The notes beneath the pieces were generated by a model. It did not search any database. It worked only from the letters and a program-made list of their open reading frames with translations, and was not told the DNA's origin. The position numbers and the translations under genes are program-made. Positions 23,619 to 36,136 of a DNA stretch of 64,000 nucleotides are shown one piece after another. The stretch comes from Lathyrus oleraceus. Taxonomy: Eukaryota; Streptophyta; Magnoliopsida; Fabales; Fabaceae. The DNA is taken from assembly GCF_024323335.1 (NCBI RefSeq), contig NC_066579.1, forward strand, positions 3,797,001 to 3,861,000, given 5' to 3'. The first letter of the stretch is position 1. The number at the start of each line of letters is the position of its first letter.

Positions 23619-24484
23619 AGGTGGATGCTGTGAAGGAAACAGGAACTGAAGGCTATGTGCTAGTTGGAAAGCAGGCTACTGATGACCTAAATAGTGATGT
23701 TCCCTTTGGAATTTATGTCGAAGGTGAACAGGTTGTTGGTGTCGACCCAAAGGCCATTGAAGGTCTTAATGGGAAGGCAAGTGAGGCTACTGGGGACCTA
23801 AGGAAGAAATTCGAGGAAATTTCAATCGCTGATGGCGCCAATCTAGGTGTCAACATGGTGGATCTGAACCAACCCCCCTTAGAGATGGAGGAAGTGGAGA
23901 GGTGTCTGAAGATAGAGCAAGAGGGAATGCAGTTTGGCTATCCCAAAGCCAATGAGAGCCTACGTGAATACCTTTGGAGGTGTCACAAAAGAAATTTTGA
24001 CATGTTGTTGTGCCCAAGGTGTAGCATCATGACGTGTCGAAGGGTGGCAGAGGACTATATAAGATGGCAACGAACTGAGACTAAGAGAAATTGGAGAAAG
24101 GAAAGCCAACTACTGAAGGTGTATCCTAAGCCTGGAGAAAGCCTTCTTGGCTTTATTGTGCGTTGCTACAAGTACGAAACAGAATGCTTGATGTGTCCCA
24201 TATGTGGGGCAGTTTATAATAGGGATTTGGCTGAAGCATTCGAGAGAATTCCATCTAACCAAGGTTGGGACGGACACGGAGGTAACCAGAATATGTACAT
24301 ATTCGACAAGAGGGGAGTTCCTATGAGGCAAGACAGCCCCCACCCAAGGGTGAAAAGAGTTATGTTTAAGCTTCCTGCAGAAGTCCCTGAGGACAAATGG
24401 ACTCAGGTGGGGTCGAAGAAGGGAAAGTGGAAAAGTTTTGAGGATGGAGGAAGAACCTTTTGGGCTTATAGAAAACAGTTTTAG
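23615..24484 (+). CDS. Element A gag-pro linker protein with a duplicated Cys-rich module
   Basis: An open frame of 289 codons beginning on a non-ATG codon, normally part of the gag-pro polyprotein. Two related modules start at residues 109 and 170, 61 residues apart. Each has YPK-x2-ESL, then an RC pair, then CPxC (Cys 133/136 and 194/197) and a conserved R-x2-AE. The pattern suggests two small zinc-binding folds. I do not recognise them as a named domain. A single in-frame TAG at 24482-24484 separates this from the next segment, with only 51 nt between them. The function is unknown: RNA binding or particle assembly are guesses. Confidence 0.65.
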   Translation: MKVDAVKETGTEGYVLVGKQATDDLNSDVPFGIYVEGEQVVGVDPKAIEGLNGKASEATGDLRKKFEEISIADGANLGVNMVDLNQPPLEMEEVERCLKIEQEGMQFGYPKANESLREYLWRCHKRNFDMLLCPRCSIMTCRRVAEDYIRWQRTETKRNWRKESQLLKVYPKPGESLLGFIVRCYKYETECLMCPICGAVYNRDLAEAFERIPSNQGWDGHGGNQNMYIFDKRGVPMRQDSPHPRVKRVMFKLPAEVPEDKWTQVGSKKGKWKSFEDGGRTFWAYRKQF

Positions 24485-25600
24485 GCATCTAAGAGAGAGG
24501 CTATCAGACTGGAGAACTACAAAGGAAAGAATCCCATGTCAAGGTCCCAATGGAGAAGACATCAGAGGTTGAGGAAGGCTGAAAGAGAGATGACTTCAAG
24601 GGAGATTGGAGAATCCAGCAACAACAAGGTCCCCTCAAATGTTACAAATTCGACCAAACCCTCTGTAGGAAGGAACTTGTTTTCAGATGAAAACAAAAAC
24701 ACAAATCAGAAAGTTCAGGAGGAACAAATAAGGGAGGAAGAAATGCTCACTGACGACTTCGAGTCCGACGGAGTGTCATCTATTAATATAAATTGCAATG
24801 TGGTATCAGTTCTGCCGTACGAATATAACCAGAAGACGGAGATTGAAGACAATGAGGAAGCAGATGATGTGGAGATGGCGAAGCATAAACCTGTGTGTTA
24901 CTATGTCCTCAACAACGGCAATGTCGAAGAGCAGAATGCTCTTTTTGAAAGGCCTTACCAAGGGATGCAGAACCATCTCAAGCCCCTATACATTAAAGCC
25001 AAAGTTGAGCATGTGGGGGTGAACAAAGTTCTGGTGGACGGAGGAGCAGCAGTCAATCCGATGCCTCAGTTCAAATTGAAAAAGATAGGTATGTTCGATA
25101 CTGATGTTAAACCTCACAATGTGGTATTGTCGAACTATGAGGGTAAGATAGGGCAGACCCTGGGTGTCATACAAGTAGATATGACTGTTGGATCAATCAC
25201 AAGACCAACAATGTTCATGGTGATACCTGCGAAGGCGAATTACAACTTGCTGCTAGGAAGGGAATGGATCCATGGAATAGGGGCAGTTCCTTCGACCATG
25301 CATCAGAGGGTATCCATCTGGAGAGAAGATGGAGTAGTAGAAAATGTTGAAGCTGACCAAAGTTACTTCATGGCGGAAGTGAACCATGTAGATAAGAAGA
25401 ACTTTGACAGGAACTTGGCTCATATAGGACCATGCCACCCAGCTGAAGATATCTACTCCCCAAGTAAAAATGCTTTGTATTTCTTGACTCTACATCCCAA
25501 TGGCTTTCAGTGGGATAGGGAAATTATAGGGGACCCGGAAGAAGGGGAATCATCTGAAGTACGTCCAACAGGTTGGGATGAAGACCTGGATTATGCCTGA
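24485..25600 (+). pseudogene. pro: Element A protease segment
   Basis: In frame with the preceding segment after the TAG. It starts with a basic stretch (MSRSQWRRHQRLRKAERE) and an acidic linker, then an aspartic-protease-like domain. The active-site position reads VLVDGGAAVN, Asp at 25037-25039, instead of the usual Asp-Thr/Ser-Gly; I recall DGG-type sites in other plant Ty3 elements but cannot check. The flap and second half follow (NLLLGREWIHGIGAVPS). The frame ends at TGA 25598-25600 and pol continues in another frame starting about 20 bp earlier, so a frameshift lies here. It would cut the polyprotein if active. Confidence 0.75.
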
Positions 25601-28600
25601 GTCTTCTTTTTTCGAAAAGATTTCGGCCTACATGGCTGAGAACAAAAGAAAAGCGACTCTCGAAGTCGAGATAACTAACATGGCTGACGAAGCCACATAT
25701 GGTGAAATTTATAATGCAGGACCTGGGGAGTACTTTAAACCAAAAACCCCTGACGAACAGGTGCCTATGGAATTAACAGGCCATAGGTTGGATGCCATCT
25801 ATGACGAAGAGCCTCTGGGATTCGAAAAAGATCCAGTGACATCGAGTGCGAAGATGTTGGCGCAAGATCCCCTTGAAGAAGTTGATCTTGGAGATGAGAG
25901 CACAAAAAGAATCACCTACGTCAGCACTAAACTGGACCCCAAGTTGAAAGTAAGAGTAATTGAACTGCTAAGAGAAAACGAAGATTGCTTTGCTTGGGAC
26001 TAAGAAGAGATGCCTGGTTTGAAGAGGGAACTGGTCGAATTGAAGCTGCCTATCAAGGATGGCAAGAAGCCCATCAAGCAGACTCCAAGGAGATTCGCCC
26101 CAGAGATCCTCTCAAAGATCAAAAAAGAGGTCGAAAGACTTCTTCGATGCAATTTTATCAGGACCACAAGGTAGGTCGAATGGATTGCAAACATAGTTCC
26201 TGTAATTAAGAAAAATGGCTCTTTAAGAGTATGTATAGATTTTCGTGATCTAAATGCAGCAACTCCTAAAGATGAGTATCCAATGCCTGTGGCAGAGATG
26301 CTGGTTGAATCAGCTGCAGGCTATGAATATCTTAGCATGCTTGATGGATATTCTGGCTATAACCAGATTTTCATTGCTGAAGAGGATGTTTCCAAAACAG
26401 CCTTTCGATGTCCAGGGGCAATAGGCACTTATGAGTGGATAGTTATGCCCTTTGGTTTAAAAAATGTTGGGGCAACGTACCAGCGAGCAATGAACTCTAT
26501 ATTCCATGATTACATAAAGACATTTATGCAGGTTTATATAGATGATATTATGATAAAATCTATATCAGAAGAAAATCATCTAACCCATCTCAGCCAATCA
26601 TTCGAAAGAATGAGAAAACATGGCTTAAAGATGAGTCCTCTTAAATGTGCATTCTTTGTATGGGCTGGAGATTTTCTGGGCTTTGTGGTCCATAAAAAGG
26701 GGATAGAAATCAATCAAAATAAGACGAAGGCTATTATGGAGACCAAAGCACCATCAACTAAGAAAGAATTGCAATCATTATTAGGAAAGATAAACTTCCT
26801 GAGAAGATTCATCTCAAACTTAAGTGGTCGAACTCAAGCCTTCTCTCCCCTCCTACGCCTGAAACAAGGGAAGTTCAAATGGAATGATGAACATCAAAAG
26901 GCATTCGACAAGATCAAGCATTATCTGACGAATCCTCCTATCTTGTCACCACCATGTGGAAAGAAGCCTATGAGATTGTATATATCAGCTTCCGACACTA
27001 TTATAGGTAGCATGTTAGCACAAGAAAATGGAGATGGCGTCGAAAGAGCCATTTATTATCTTAGTAGGGTTTTAAATGATACAGAAACTAGATACACTTC
27101 AATAGAAAAGTTGTGTCTTTGTTTGCATTTCTCTTGTACTAAACTCAAGTATTATATAAAGCCTATTGATTTATACGTCTCTTCACACTTTGATGTCATT
27201 AAGTATATGTTATCAAAGCCAATAATGCACAGTCGAATTGGAAAATGGGCATTAGCCCTCACTGAATACTCTTTAGCCTTTATGTCGTTAAGGGCAATGA
27301 AGGGAGAAATAGTATCAGACTTCATTGTAGACCATGCAGTGGTCGAAAGTCCTCAACTTCAAGTTGAGTTAAAACCTTGGAGATTATTCTTCGAAGGTTC
27401 CACTCATAAGGATGGAAGTGGAGTTGGGATCATGATAACTTCTCCTGATAGAATTCCAACAAAACTCAAATATAGAATCGAAGGTCCCCTTTGTTCTAAC
27501 AATGAAGCAGAATACGAAGCCCTTATTGCAGGACTTGAGGCTTTGTTAGAACTGGGGGCAACTAGAGTCGAAATTAAAGGAGACTCAGAATTAGTAATTA
27601 AGCAGCTAACAAAAGAGTACAAATGTATAAAAGGAAATTTGATTATGTACTTCGTCATTGCAAATAGGTTGCTCAAATTTTTTGAATATATAGACATAAA
27701 ACATGTTCCTAGAATAAAAAACCAAGAAGCTAATGACTTAGCACATATAGCTTCAGGGTATAGAATTTCAAAAGAGAAGCTAGAGGAACTTGTCGAAGTA
27801 AGAGGAAAAGCAATGGCTGTCAGATTGTCTCCGACAGATTTGGAAAGTACTCAGTTAGGATATGCTAACAATGAAGAGTTTGAAGTACTGACCATTGATA
27901 CCTTAATGGATATAGATTGGAGGAATCCAATTATTAATTATCTCAAGGACCCTTCGATAGATACAGAAAGAAAAACCAAGTAAAGGGCTTTCTCTTATGT
28001 TTTGATGGGGAATGAATTATTCAAGAAAACCCCTGAAGGGATCCTGTTGAAATGCTTAGGAGAAAACGAGGCGTACTTTGCATTATCTAGTGTACATAGT
28101 GGAGCCTGTGGAGCACACCAGGCAGGCCACGAGATGAAATGGTTGCTTTTCATATATGGAATGTATTGGCCCACCGTGTTAAAAGATTGTATAGAGTTTG
28201 CTAAGGGTTGCCAAGAATGTCAAGTACATGCAGGAATTCAACATGCTCCTGCAAGTGAGCTCCATGCAATTATCAAGCCTTGGCCTTTCAGAGGTTGGGC
28301 ATTAGATCTAATTGGGGAAATTCGACCTACTTCATCCAAAGGTCAAAAGTACATCCTTGTAGGAATTGACTATTTCACTAAATGGGTCGAAGTAGTGCCT
28401 TTAGTAAATGTGGATCAAGAAATTGTCATTGAATTCATTCAAAGGCAAATATTATATAGATTTGGGATCCCAAAAAGTATAACAACAGATCAAGGATCAG
28501 TTTTTACTGGGCGAAAGATGTAAGAATTTGCAAAGGAAATGGGTTTCAAATTATTAACATCCACACCCTATTATGCTCAAGCCAATGGGCAAGTCGAAGC

Positions 28601-29186
28601 AGCCAATAAAGTAATAATTGGTTTAATCAAAAAGCATGTAGGGAAGAAGCCAAAAAATTGGCACAAAACTTTAGATCAAGCACTTTGGGCTTGTCGAACC
28701 TCCCCTAAAGAATCTACTAACACTACACCTTTCCAACTTACATTTGGACATGATGCAGTATTACCTGTCGAAATCTACTTGCAATCATTGAGAATCCAAA
28801 GATAAGGAGAAATTCCATCTGACCTATATTGGGAAATGATGATGAATGAACTGGTTGATTTGGACGAAGAAAGGTTGCATGCGTTAGAAGTATTAAGAAG
28901 ACAGAAGGATAGGGTAGCAAGAGCATACAATAAGAGGGTCAAAGGTAAAACTTTCATTATGAATGATTTAGTTTGGAAAGTTATATTACCTATGGATCGA
29001 AAGAATAAAACATTAGGAAAATGGTCTCCACATTGGGAAGGACCTTTTCGAATTTTAAAAGCATTTTCAAATAATGCATACGAAATAGAAGAACTAGTAG
29101 AGGATCGAAGAATCCTAAAAGTAAACGGGAAATACTTGAAGAAGTATAAAACATTTGTGCCTGAAGTTAAAATCATAACAACATAG
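25578..29186 (+). pseudogene. pol: Element A pol: RT, RNase H, second RNase H, integrase; five in-frame stops
   Basis: One continuous frame of about 1200 codons interrupted only by stops at 26001, 26172, 27981, 28521 and 28803. RT has CIDFRDLNAATPKDEYP, MLDGYSGYNQI and the catalytic YIDD near 26538. The RT-linked RNase H follows around 26940-27330, and a second, archaeal-type RNase H at about 27378-27770, where the first acidic residue is Glu (LFFEGS, codon 27393) instead of Asp. Integrase has an HHCC region (HSGACGAH ... CQEC), Asp in ALDLIGE, TTDQGS and NGQVEAANK, then a tail ending at 29186. Several stops can be explained by single C-to-T changes. Not functional as it stands. Confidence 0.9.
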
Positions 29187-29309
29187 TAAGCAAAGAACTA
29201 TCATACCCAAGATGGTGAATATATTTAAACTTCAAATTTTGCCAAGATGGCTTTGTCTTAATCAAATTACAAACAAACAAAAGTCGAATAGAACAATTAC
29301 AAGTGGAAA
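29187..29309. other. Spacer between A pol and the antisense ORF
   Basis: About 120 bp between two convergent reading frames. I see no clear terminator or polypurine tract. Copy 1 equivalent: 1920-2043. Confidence 0.5.
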
Positions 29310-30470
29310 TCAGAAAGGGATAGTGGCCTTCATCCGGTCATACTTTATCTTCGCCAAGCTTATCTTGTACTGAACAGCAGCTTGAACCCCTTTGAGGCGT
29401 GCAATATCTTCACTCCTAGCAGTAGCCTTTTCGACATGATCTACGCTCTGCTTCGCCAGATTATCAGCTTCAGTACTATCCAAGCCTTGGATAGCAGCCT
29501 GCTTCGCCTTAGCATCAGAAATCTTCTTCTACAATTCTGCAATGTGAGATTCCCAGAGTTGTATCGAAGCAGTATAGGTGTTGAATTCTACTTGGGCTGA
29601 TTTTCTGGAAGCAGCTAACTCCTCAGAGGCTTTTGCAGTTCGAAGGGCGTTATCAAACTCAATAGCTTGAGCTTGTTCAGTTGATTGAAGCTTTTCTTTG
29701 GCATCCACCTCCCTATGGTATTCAGCACAAACTTGGTCAATGAGGTTCTGGATGTCGATAAGGGCTTCACCTATATCAGTGGGGCAAGCAGTGATGTTGA
29801 TCTTGCTTATCAGCTTTTTTATGCTAAAGGTTGCTCCCACATCCTTCTTCAATTTTTCAAAGAGATCTACATCAAAAACAGCCTTCTTCACCTGCTTAAG
29901 GAGTTCGTCATATGATACTTCGTTTGCACTAGTACCAGAATGGGTCGAAGCTCCAAAAATGTTTTTTTCTGAAGAAGATTCACTTTGAGCCATCATCAAC
30001 CTTACATACTTGAGGGGGTCATTTTGTTTCAAAGCATTTTTCTCCTCCTCAGTAAGTGATATAGGCGAAGTTTGGATTGTGGATGATCGAACATTAGTTG
30101 GATATGGGACTGTTTCGACAGTAGCATCATCAGTTCCAGTCTGATTTCCTTCAGGATCGGCTTCTCCCTCACTCATGTCTTCATCTTGTTGAAAGTACCT
30201 CTCAATATCATCAGAATCCTCATCATCTTCGTCAGCATAATATGAGGGGAAAGTAACTCTTGGAGGAGAGTTACTGGGAGTATCCTCAGAATCTTCTTTT
30301 TCTTCTGAATCCTTCTCTTCAGCTTGCTTCGAATCTTTTTTACCATCTTCGCCAGGAGAAGAGGTTTCTTGTTCGTTCTGGACATTATCTGCTTCGAGAT
30401 TTTGTGCTCCAGTCGAAGATCCTTTGTTTTGAATAGCATTGCTGATTGTCGGAGGAGGAGATGGATTCAT
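29310..30470 (-). pseudogene. Element A antisense ORF (386 codons, one premature TAG)
   Basis: Read on the minus strand from ATG 30468-30470 to TGA 29310-29312. The only interruption is TAG at 29529-29531; copy 1 has CAG there, so the ancestral frame was about 386 codons. The N-terminal third is very acidic and Ser/Pro-rich (MNPSPPPTISNAIQ, then Glu/Asp runs); the C-terminal half is Ala/Lys/Glu-rich with a coiled-coil look (EADNLAKQSVDHVEKATA). No catalytic motif or domain is recognised. Antisense ORFs after pol are known in Tat elements such as Grande, with unknown function. Expression would need a promoter in the 3' LTR or in the sequence displaced by element B 12 bp upstream of the ATG. 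Confidence 0.72.
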
Positions 30471-30482
30471 ATCGCTCGAAGG

Positions 30483-33400
30483 TGTAACACCTCAAAATTT
30501 GCCCTCCTCTCTTGGGACTAGCTTAGCATATTGTATCTCATTTTTAGGACATTAGGCATTACATCATTGCATATCATGTGAAATAAGCAAGTCATCCTCC
30601 TAGGTCTTTCTTAGAAGATAGAGAGGTTAAACGATTCAAGCCGGAGGGTCTCATAAATTGATCACTAATCATCAGAGGCTTGTGCTTCAATTAGGATTTA
30701 TTGGTTCCTCAAGGAGGATGAGTGTTATCTTATTTGCCAGAGTATATCACCATCATCATGGTTTTATCATCACCAAGAGGTTCATTGTGCCTGATCATGT
30801 TCCTGATCATGTTCCTGGGGATTAGGGTTTTGACCTCTAGTCAACCCTAATCAGTTGCATTCTACCAGTCAGGGTTTTTCAAGGAGATGAGGTCTTTATT
30901 GAGATGGAGATCATCATATGATTTTATTGAGCTTGTATAAGCTAGGGTTTCATGGTGGAGCCATTTCATCAAGTGGTTGAGGCTCAAAATCATCTATGCA
31001 TGATCAAGTCAACTGTATGTCAACTGCCAAGTCAACTGTGGATTTGGAGGTGGGAAGTGGTCAGAGATACCTCATTCATGTTCAAACAAGTCTCATTTGA
31101 CATCTCAAACATCAACATTGAAGAATTTGAGGTCAGGTCAAGACTTTCTAAAAATAGAAGGTGACCTGTAATTTGAACTTTCCAAAAATGGAAAGATTTT
31201 TGACCAACTTCAACTCAAGATTACATCATCAATAAAGCTTCAAATGAAATTTTGTCCAACATGAAATTTGAAGATCTTTCTCTCCCATTTCCAAAAAGTC
31301 CAAGATCATGAATTTCTCATGTGTGGTTGAGGAGATATGGTCCAATCATGGCAAAGTGTGGTTCAAACTTCAAATGAACATAACTTCTCAACCAAAACTC
31401 CAAATTGAGTGGTTCTTTTTACACTTTGATCCTTGTAACATGTATTTTCCAAGCATACTATCACTTGGCGTGAAATCTCATTGCATGATCATTGGTGCAT
31501 TCATGAAGATTTTTGGGAAAAATTTCATAAACTCATCTTGGTTGAACATATGCATACCAAACCAATTCCAATATATGCATGAACTCATTTTTTGGCATTT
31601 TGGATCAATAACATGCACTGTTCACGTGCATAAAGGTGCATGAAGTAGAAAATGCATTTTTGCACTTACACCTTAAAAGTGATTAACCTCATTTGCATTT
31701 GCCCTAAACATTTCTTAAACATGATTAGCATGAGGTATATATATGCTTAATCATAACTGTTTTGATCAGAATCAACAATTCTAGATCTAAAATCACAAAA
31801 ATCTCCAAATTTTTCTCTCACTTTTTTTCCAAAATTCTTCAAACACAATCACTTTCCATGGATCCATTCATCATCGTGAAGGATAATTGAGCACTTTTGG
31901 ACGTGTGAGCAAGAGAAATCGTGGCTGTATTGTTCATGTTCATAGCTTGGAGCATCCATGGCAGTTGAAGCTGGAGTTGGATTCGTGCATCCTTGAGCCT
32001 CATATTCATCATCATTCATCTCAAGAAGCATACTAGAAGAGATTTGAGGCGTAGCAAGGCTTGGAAGCAAGGGAATCCAATTCTGTTCATTTAGAGGTTG
32101 GTTTTTCAACCTCCTTAATTCACAAATTCATTATGCCTGTTGTATAGATCTTTGAATGGTGATAAATCTGAGCTTTGAATGGAGTGATTTGGTGCTATAT
32201 ACATAAAGATCCATGTGATTCAAGTTTTGATGATGATTTTGATTCTCTTCGATCCGTGCGTGTAATGTTGTTTTTGCATGAATTAGTTGTTGATTCTTGT
32301 TGTATGTGGCATGGCGAATCATTTGGTGTTAAAATTATGGAATTCTGGACATGTTTATGAAATCTGGAAAAGTTGGATGAAGATCTTCATGATCTTCATC
32401 GTGTTCATGCATTCTCCAGTTTTCCTGCGGATTCTGCTGGGAAACGCATGTGAATTTCCTGCGGATTTTCAAAATCCATGCAGGCGCGCGCTTTAGGGTT
32501 TAGGCTTGAAACACAGTCGTTTTGGCATTTGGCGCGTTTGGATTTGAATTTGTACATGGTTTGAGCCTGGCTGAATGCATTTTCTCATTTGCCTTGCATT
32601 TTCTCATGTTCCTTCATATTTGCCATGCTTGCTCCATTTCATTTTTTATTTCTTCCATGAACTTCTAAAATTCACAATAAATTGAAAAATCATCCAAAAA
32701 TTACCAGGTTTTTTGCATTATGATCCTGATTCTCTCTAGTTTTTTATCATCATATTTTGACAAGTTGTGCTTGGTTGATTAATTTTTTGTGCTAGAATGT
32801 TTGAACACATGTCCATATTTGACCTTGCCTTGGTTATCATGTTGTGAAATGCTGGTCTTTAATCCAATGAATGTGAAATTTTCCATGCTATAACTAGACA
32901 CATTGCTTGACCTTTTGGTGTTGATTTGGTATTTTTATCAATTGTCAATTCTGTTTTATGATCATGTTAAGTTGGTGTGACAATTTGTGTCACACCTTGT
33001 GATATTCAACTTACATGATGTGTTTGCCATGCCAAATGATATCCTATGCTCCTGATTTTTTGTGTGATGCATGTTATAGATGTTGTGAGTGCTCATGAAT
33101 TTTGTTGGAATTATTTGGATCATTTCTGATTTAATAGAGATTTTTCATTCTGGTTGGTCACATTTGAGCTTTAAAATTGCCTTGAACTTCAATTGATCAT
33201 GAAATGCTTTTGGTCAATGATATTGATATGAGACCTTTTGGAATGTGTCAAGATGTGATTGAAGTTGATTCATGTTAAATTTCATGTTCTGTTTTGAATG
33301 TTTGACCCTCTTTTGACCCTAGGCTTTGACCTAGTGATTTGGACTCACTGTTTGGATTGTGGATTTCAGGTTGAGAAGCACATTGCCTTGGTTGGAGTGA

Positions 33401-35122
33401 TTCACTCATTTGAATTGATTAGTTGATTGATGTTGGCTAATATTGAGTTGTTTTGTAGGCTTTGAGAACAAGTGGCCTAATGGTTTGTGCCTTGCACATT
33501 GGTGCTTGATGCTTTGTCTGTCTGTATGATTGACTGTTGTCTGTCTGTTTGTTTGAATTGTGTACTGATTAGTTTAGATTTTTCACAGGTACATAAGTTG
33601 CTTTGAGTTCTTTTGAACTTGCTTTTGCTTTGCTTGGTTGCTTAACCACTGAGGTATAACTCTCTGACTTCATGTAGTCTGGAAGACCTGTCCTGTTATG
33701 TGGGCAGGCACCTGTCTGAAGCTCTCCTTAAGAGGCAATGCTTGTGAATGTTTACTTTTGTGCCAAGCAGGAAAAGTCCTCTTATGAGGCAATTGGCAGA
33801 TAAAAGAGATGTGCAATCCATCTCCTGCTATTCAGTGTGTCATCCACTTTGCTCACACCATGTGTTGATGCATTGTGGATATTAACCCAAGATCTTTGTT
33901 GTGTCAGTCATATGTGGAGAAGAGTTCCTACTTTCTGAACTCCCACACTTTCATTTGTCTAAAGCTCTCCCAGGCCAGGGATAAGAGCTGTGAGGTCTTA
34001 CCCTCACTTCCCATTTCATCAGCTTCACCCTAACTCTCAATGTTAGGGTTAAGATCTAACTACACCCGATTCCAGTTGGCTTGTGTTTCACAACCTAACC
34101 TTGTATGAGCCCATTTGTTTGCATCTAGTGTGTGTGCTTGCTTGTTGTGCTTGTATGACTTTGCTTGTGCTGTTTAGGATAGCTTGCTCCCTGTGCAAGT
34201 TAGATAGAAACCTTAACATAGGGATGGTATGCATGATAACTTCTAGGCTCGAGTCGTAGTCTCCCTAGTAGTTTGTGTCTCCCTTTGTATCTGGTTAGGT
34301 TAGTCCTTTTTCCCTGTGTAAGGGAACTACGTCGCCCTGATCCTCATACCAGATGAGGTACGTAGGCAGGAGATGAGATGATCTCTCCGGGCGCCTTTCT
34401 TCTTTTTCAACCCTTTGTGTATGTTGGAGTCTGACGTAAGCCCAGCGATTGGCAGTTGGTTTCCTGTGTTTGCTTTTTTTGTTTGGAGTCTGACGTAACC
34501 CCGGTGATTGGTAGTTGGTTTCCTGTGTGTGTTTTGTTGGTTCGGAGTCTGATGTAAGTCCAGCGATTGGCATTCGGTTTCCAGGTTTGCCTGTTCGTGT
34601 GGGGTCTGACGTAAGTCCAGCGATTGGCAGTCGGTTTCCAGTTTGTGTTTTATTTGGCGTGCGTTAGCCGAGCTACGAGTGCTCTGATTCTTCTCTGGTT
34701 AGAGAAGATACGTATGCATAGGATGCGACATCCTAGCGAGCACGTCCCCCTGTCCCGAACTACGTCGACTCTGATGTCTGTGCTTGACAGACTATGTAGG
34801 CCCAGGATGCGATATCCTGCCGAGTCCCGTTTCTTTTGTCTTTCTGTGTTTCCTTCCATCCTTGTGTGATGTCTGAGCAGTTTTTAGCAACCTTATCCTA
34901 TCTTTCTGAGCGTGGATCCCGTCGAGTACGACGGATGCGTAGGGGTGCTAATACCTTCCCTTCGCATAACCGACTCCCGATCCCATCTCTCTCTGGTCGC
35001 GAGACCATGTCTTTTCTAGGTTTACTTCGAGCGTTTCCTTTCCCTCTTTTGGGATAAATAATGCACGGTGGCGGCTCTGTTTGTTTTGCTTTTCCTGCCG
35101 GTTGTTTTTCGCGGTTGCGACA
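30483..35122 (+). repeat. Element B 5' LTR, duplicate copy 2 (4.64 kb)
   Basis: Same ends and internal landmarks as 3204-7838: TGTAACACC start, TTGCGACA end, the ~60-bp repeat array at about 34424-34629, and the conserved block at 34944-34962. The preceding GAAGG is the candidate target duplication. No gene is present. Confidence 0.92.
31736..31744 (+). promoter_or_regulatory. Putative TATA box in the B LTR, copy 2
   Basis: TATATATAT at the same LTR position as in copy 1. Sequence match only. Confidence 0.45.
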
Positions 35123-35124
35123 GT

Positions 35125-35142
35125 TGGCGACTCTGCTGGGGA
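35125..35142 (+). other. Element B primer binding site, tRNA-Arg type, copy 2
   Basis: TGGCGACTCTGCTGGGGA, two bases after the LTR end. Confidence 0.88.
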
Positions 35143-36136
35143 CTAAGAAGTTGACCTCTTGCTGGTCCATCTTCCCTAAGCGAGTCACTCCTAGCGTTCT
35201 CTAGGATAGGTTGCTTGTGTTTCTCTATTTATTGCATTTATGATTATTATGTTGTGTATATATTTGCATAAATGTTTGCATGCATCATACTATCATTGTG
35301 CTGTCTTCTGTACAGGTGGTTCCTCTGATTTGGGGGGGGTGTTCTGAGTGGGGCTAAGACCCAGGCCCGAGTATACACTTAGGATTAGCGTGGTCTCATG
35401 TTGCCTCTCATTTTAGGTCAACATGTTTTGGGCGACGTGACATACCACAAGCCGGACGAGGTTCATCTGAGAGAGCTCTTCCTTTGTGGAGTATCCACTT
35501 TGGTTGAGTCACCTCATCTGAGCTGTTGACTTCGGTGACCGTTCATTCCCGGATCTTTGGTTTAGACGATCTTAAGAGAGCTGCAGCGGCACACCCGAAA
35601 GGGCAAACCCGTTGAGTATCTTTGCTCGATTGTTGAGACCTTTATCCGCCTTAGGATGACTTGATTAGAATTCACCTATGAGGGGAGGGTTGATTCTTAC
35701 AAATGCATGTTCTGATGGTGACTTTGATGGTGACTAATGGTTCAGTTATTGATCAGCGTCCTATTTATAAGTCGGATTTATGGATTTATTTCTGAGACGC
35801 CGGAGTTCTGTCCGTGGTATTTATCAGTGGGGATCCGTTTATTTCAGGATTCCCTGGGCTGGTTCAGAGGGTCTTGTGGTTATCTGTTCAGAGGATCTCT
35901 GGTGATGATGGTGATGTATCTTCCGTTCCATTTATTTCGGAACCCCAAGTCGGATTTGTGGTTACTCAGTACCTTAGATGGTTGTGATCAGTTCAGAGAC
36001 CGGGGCTTCTGTACAGTTGATGATCAGATGACTTGGAGGATGGCACAGTGCATTGCATTCATACATCAACATCATTCACATTTTGCATTTATGTGCATTT
36101 AACTCATGTTTATCCATATGCAGGGGACATTTTTGA
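35143..36136 (+). other. Element B leader before ORF1, copy 2
   Basis: Counterpart of 7859-8852. It has the same unassigned 121-codon frame (35737-36102) and nothing else I can name. Confidence 0.5.

Larger units (their letters stand above)
23123..30482 (+). mobile_element. Element A (Tat-type Ty3/gypsy), duplicate copy 2, both ends missing
   Basis: Order on the plus strand: gag C-terminal part, a Cys-rich module pair, protease, RT, RNase H, second RNase H, integrase, about 120 bp of spacer, then an ORF on the opposite strand. The 5' side is cut at 23122/23123 and the 3' side by insertion of element B at 30483. The second RNase H places it in the Tat lineage, and an antisense ORF after pol is known from some Tat elements such as maize Grande. 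No A LTR, primer site or polypurine tract is in the window. Confidence 0.88.
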
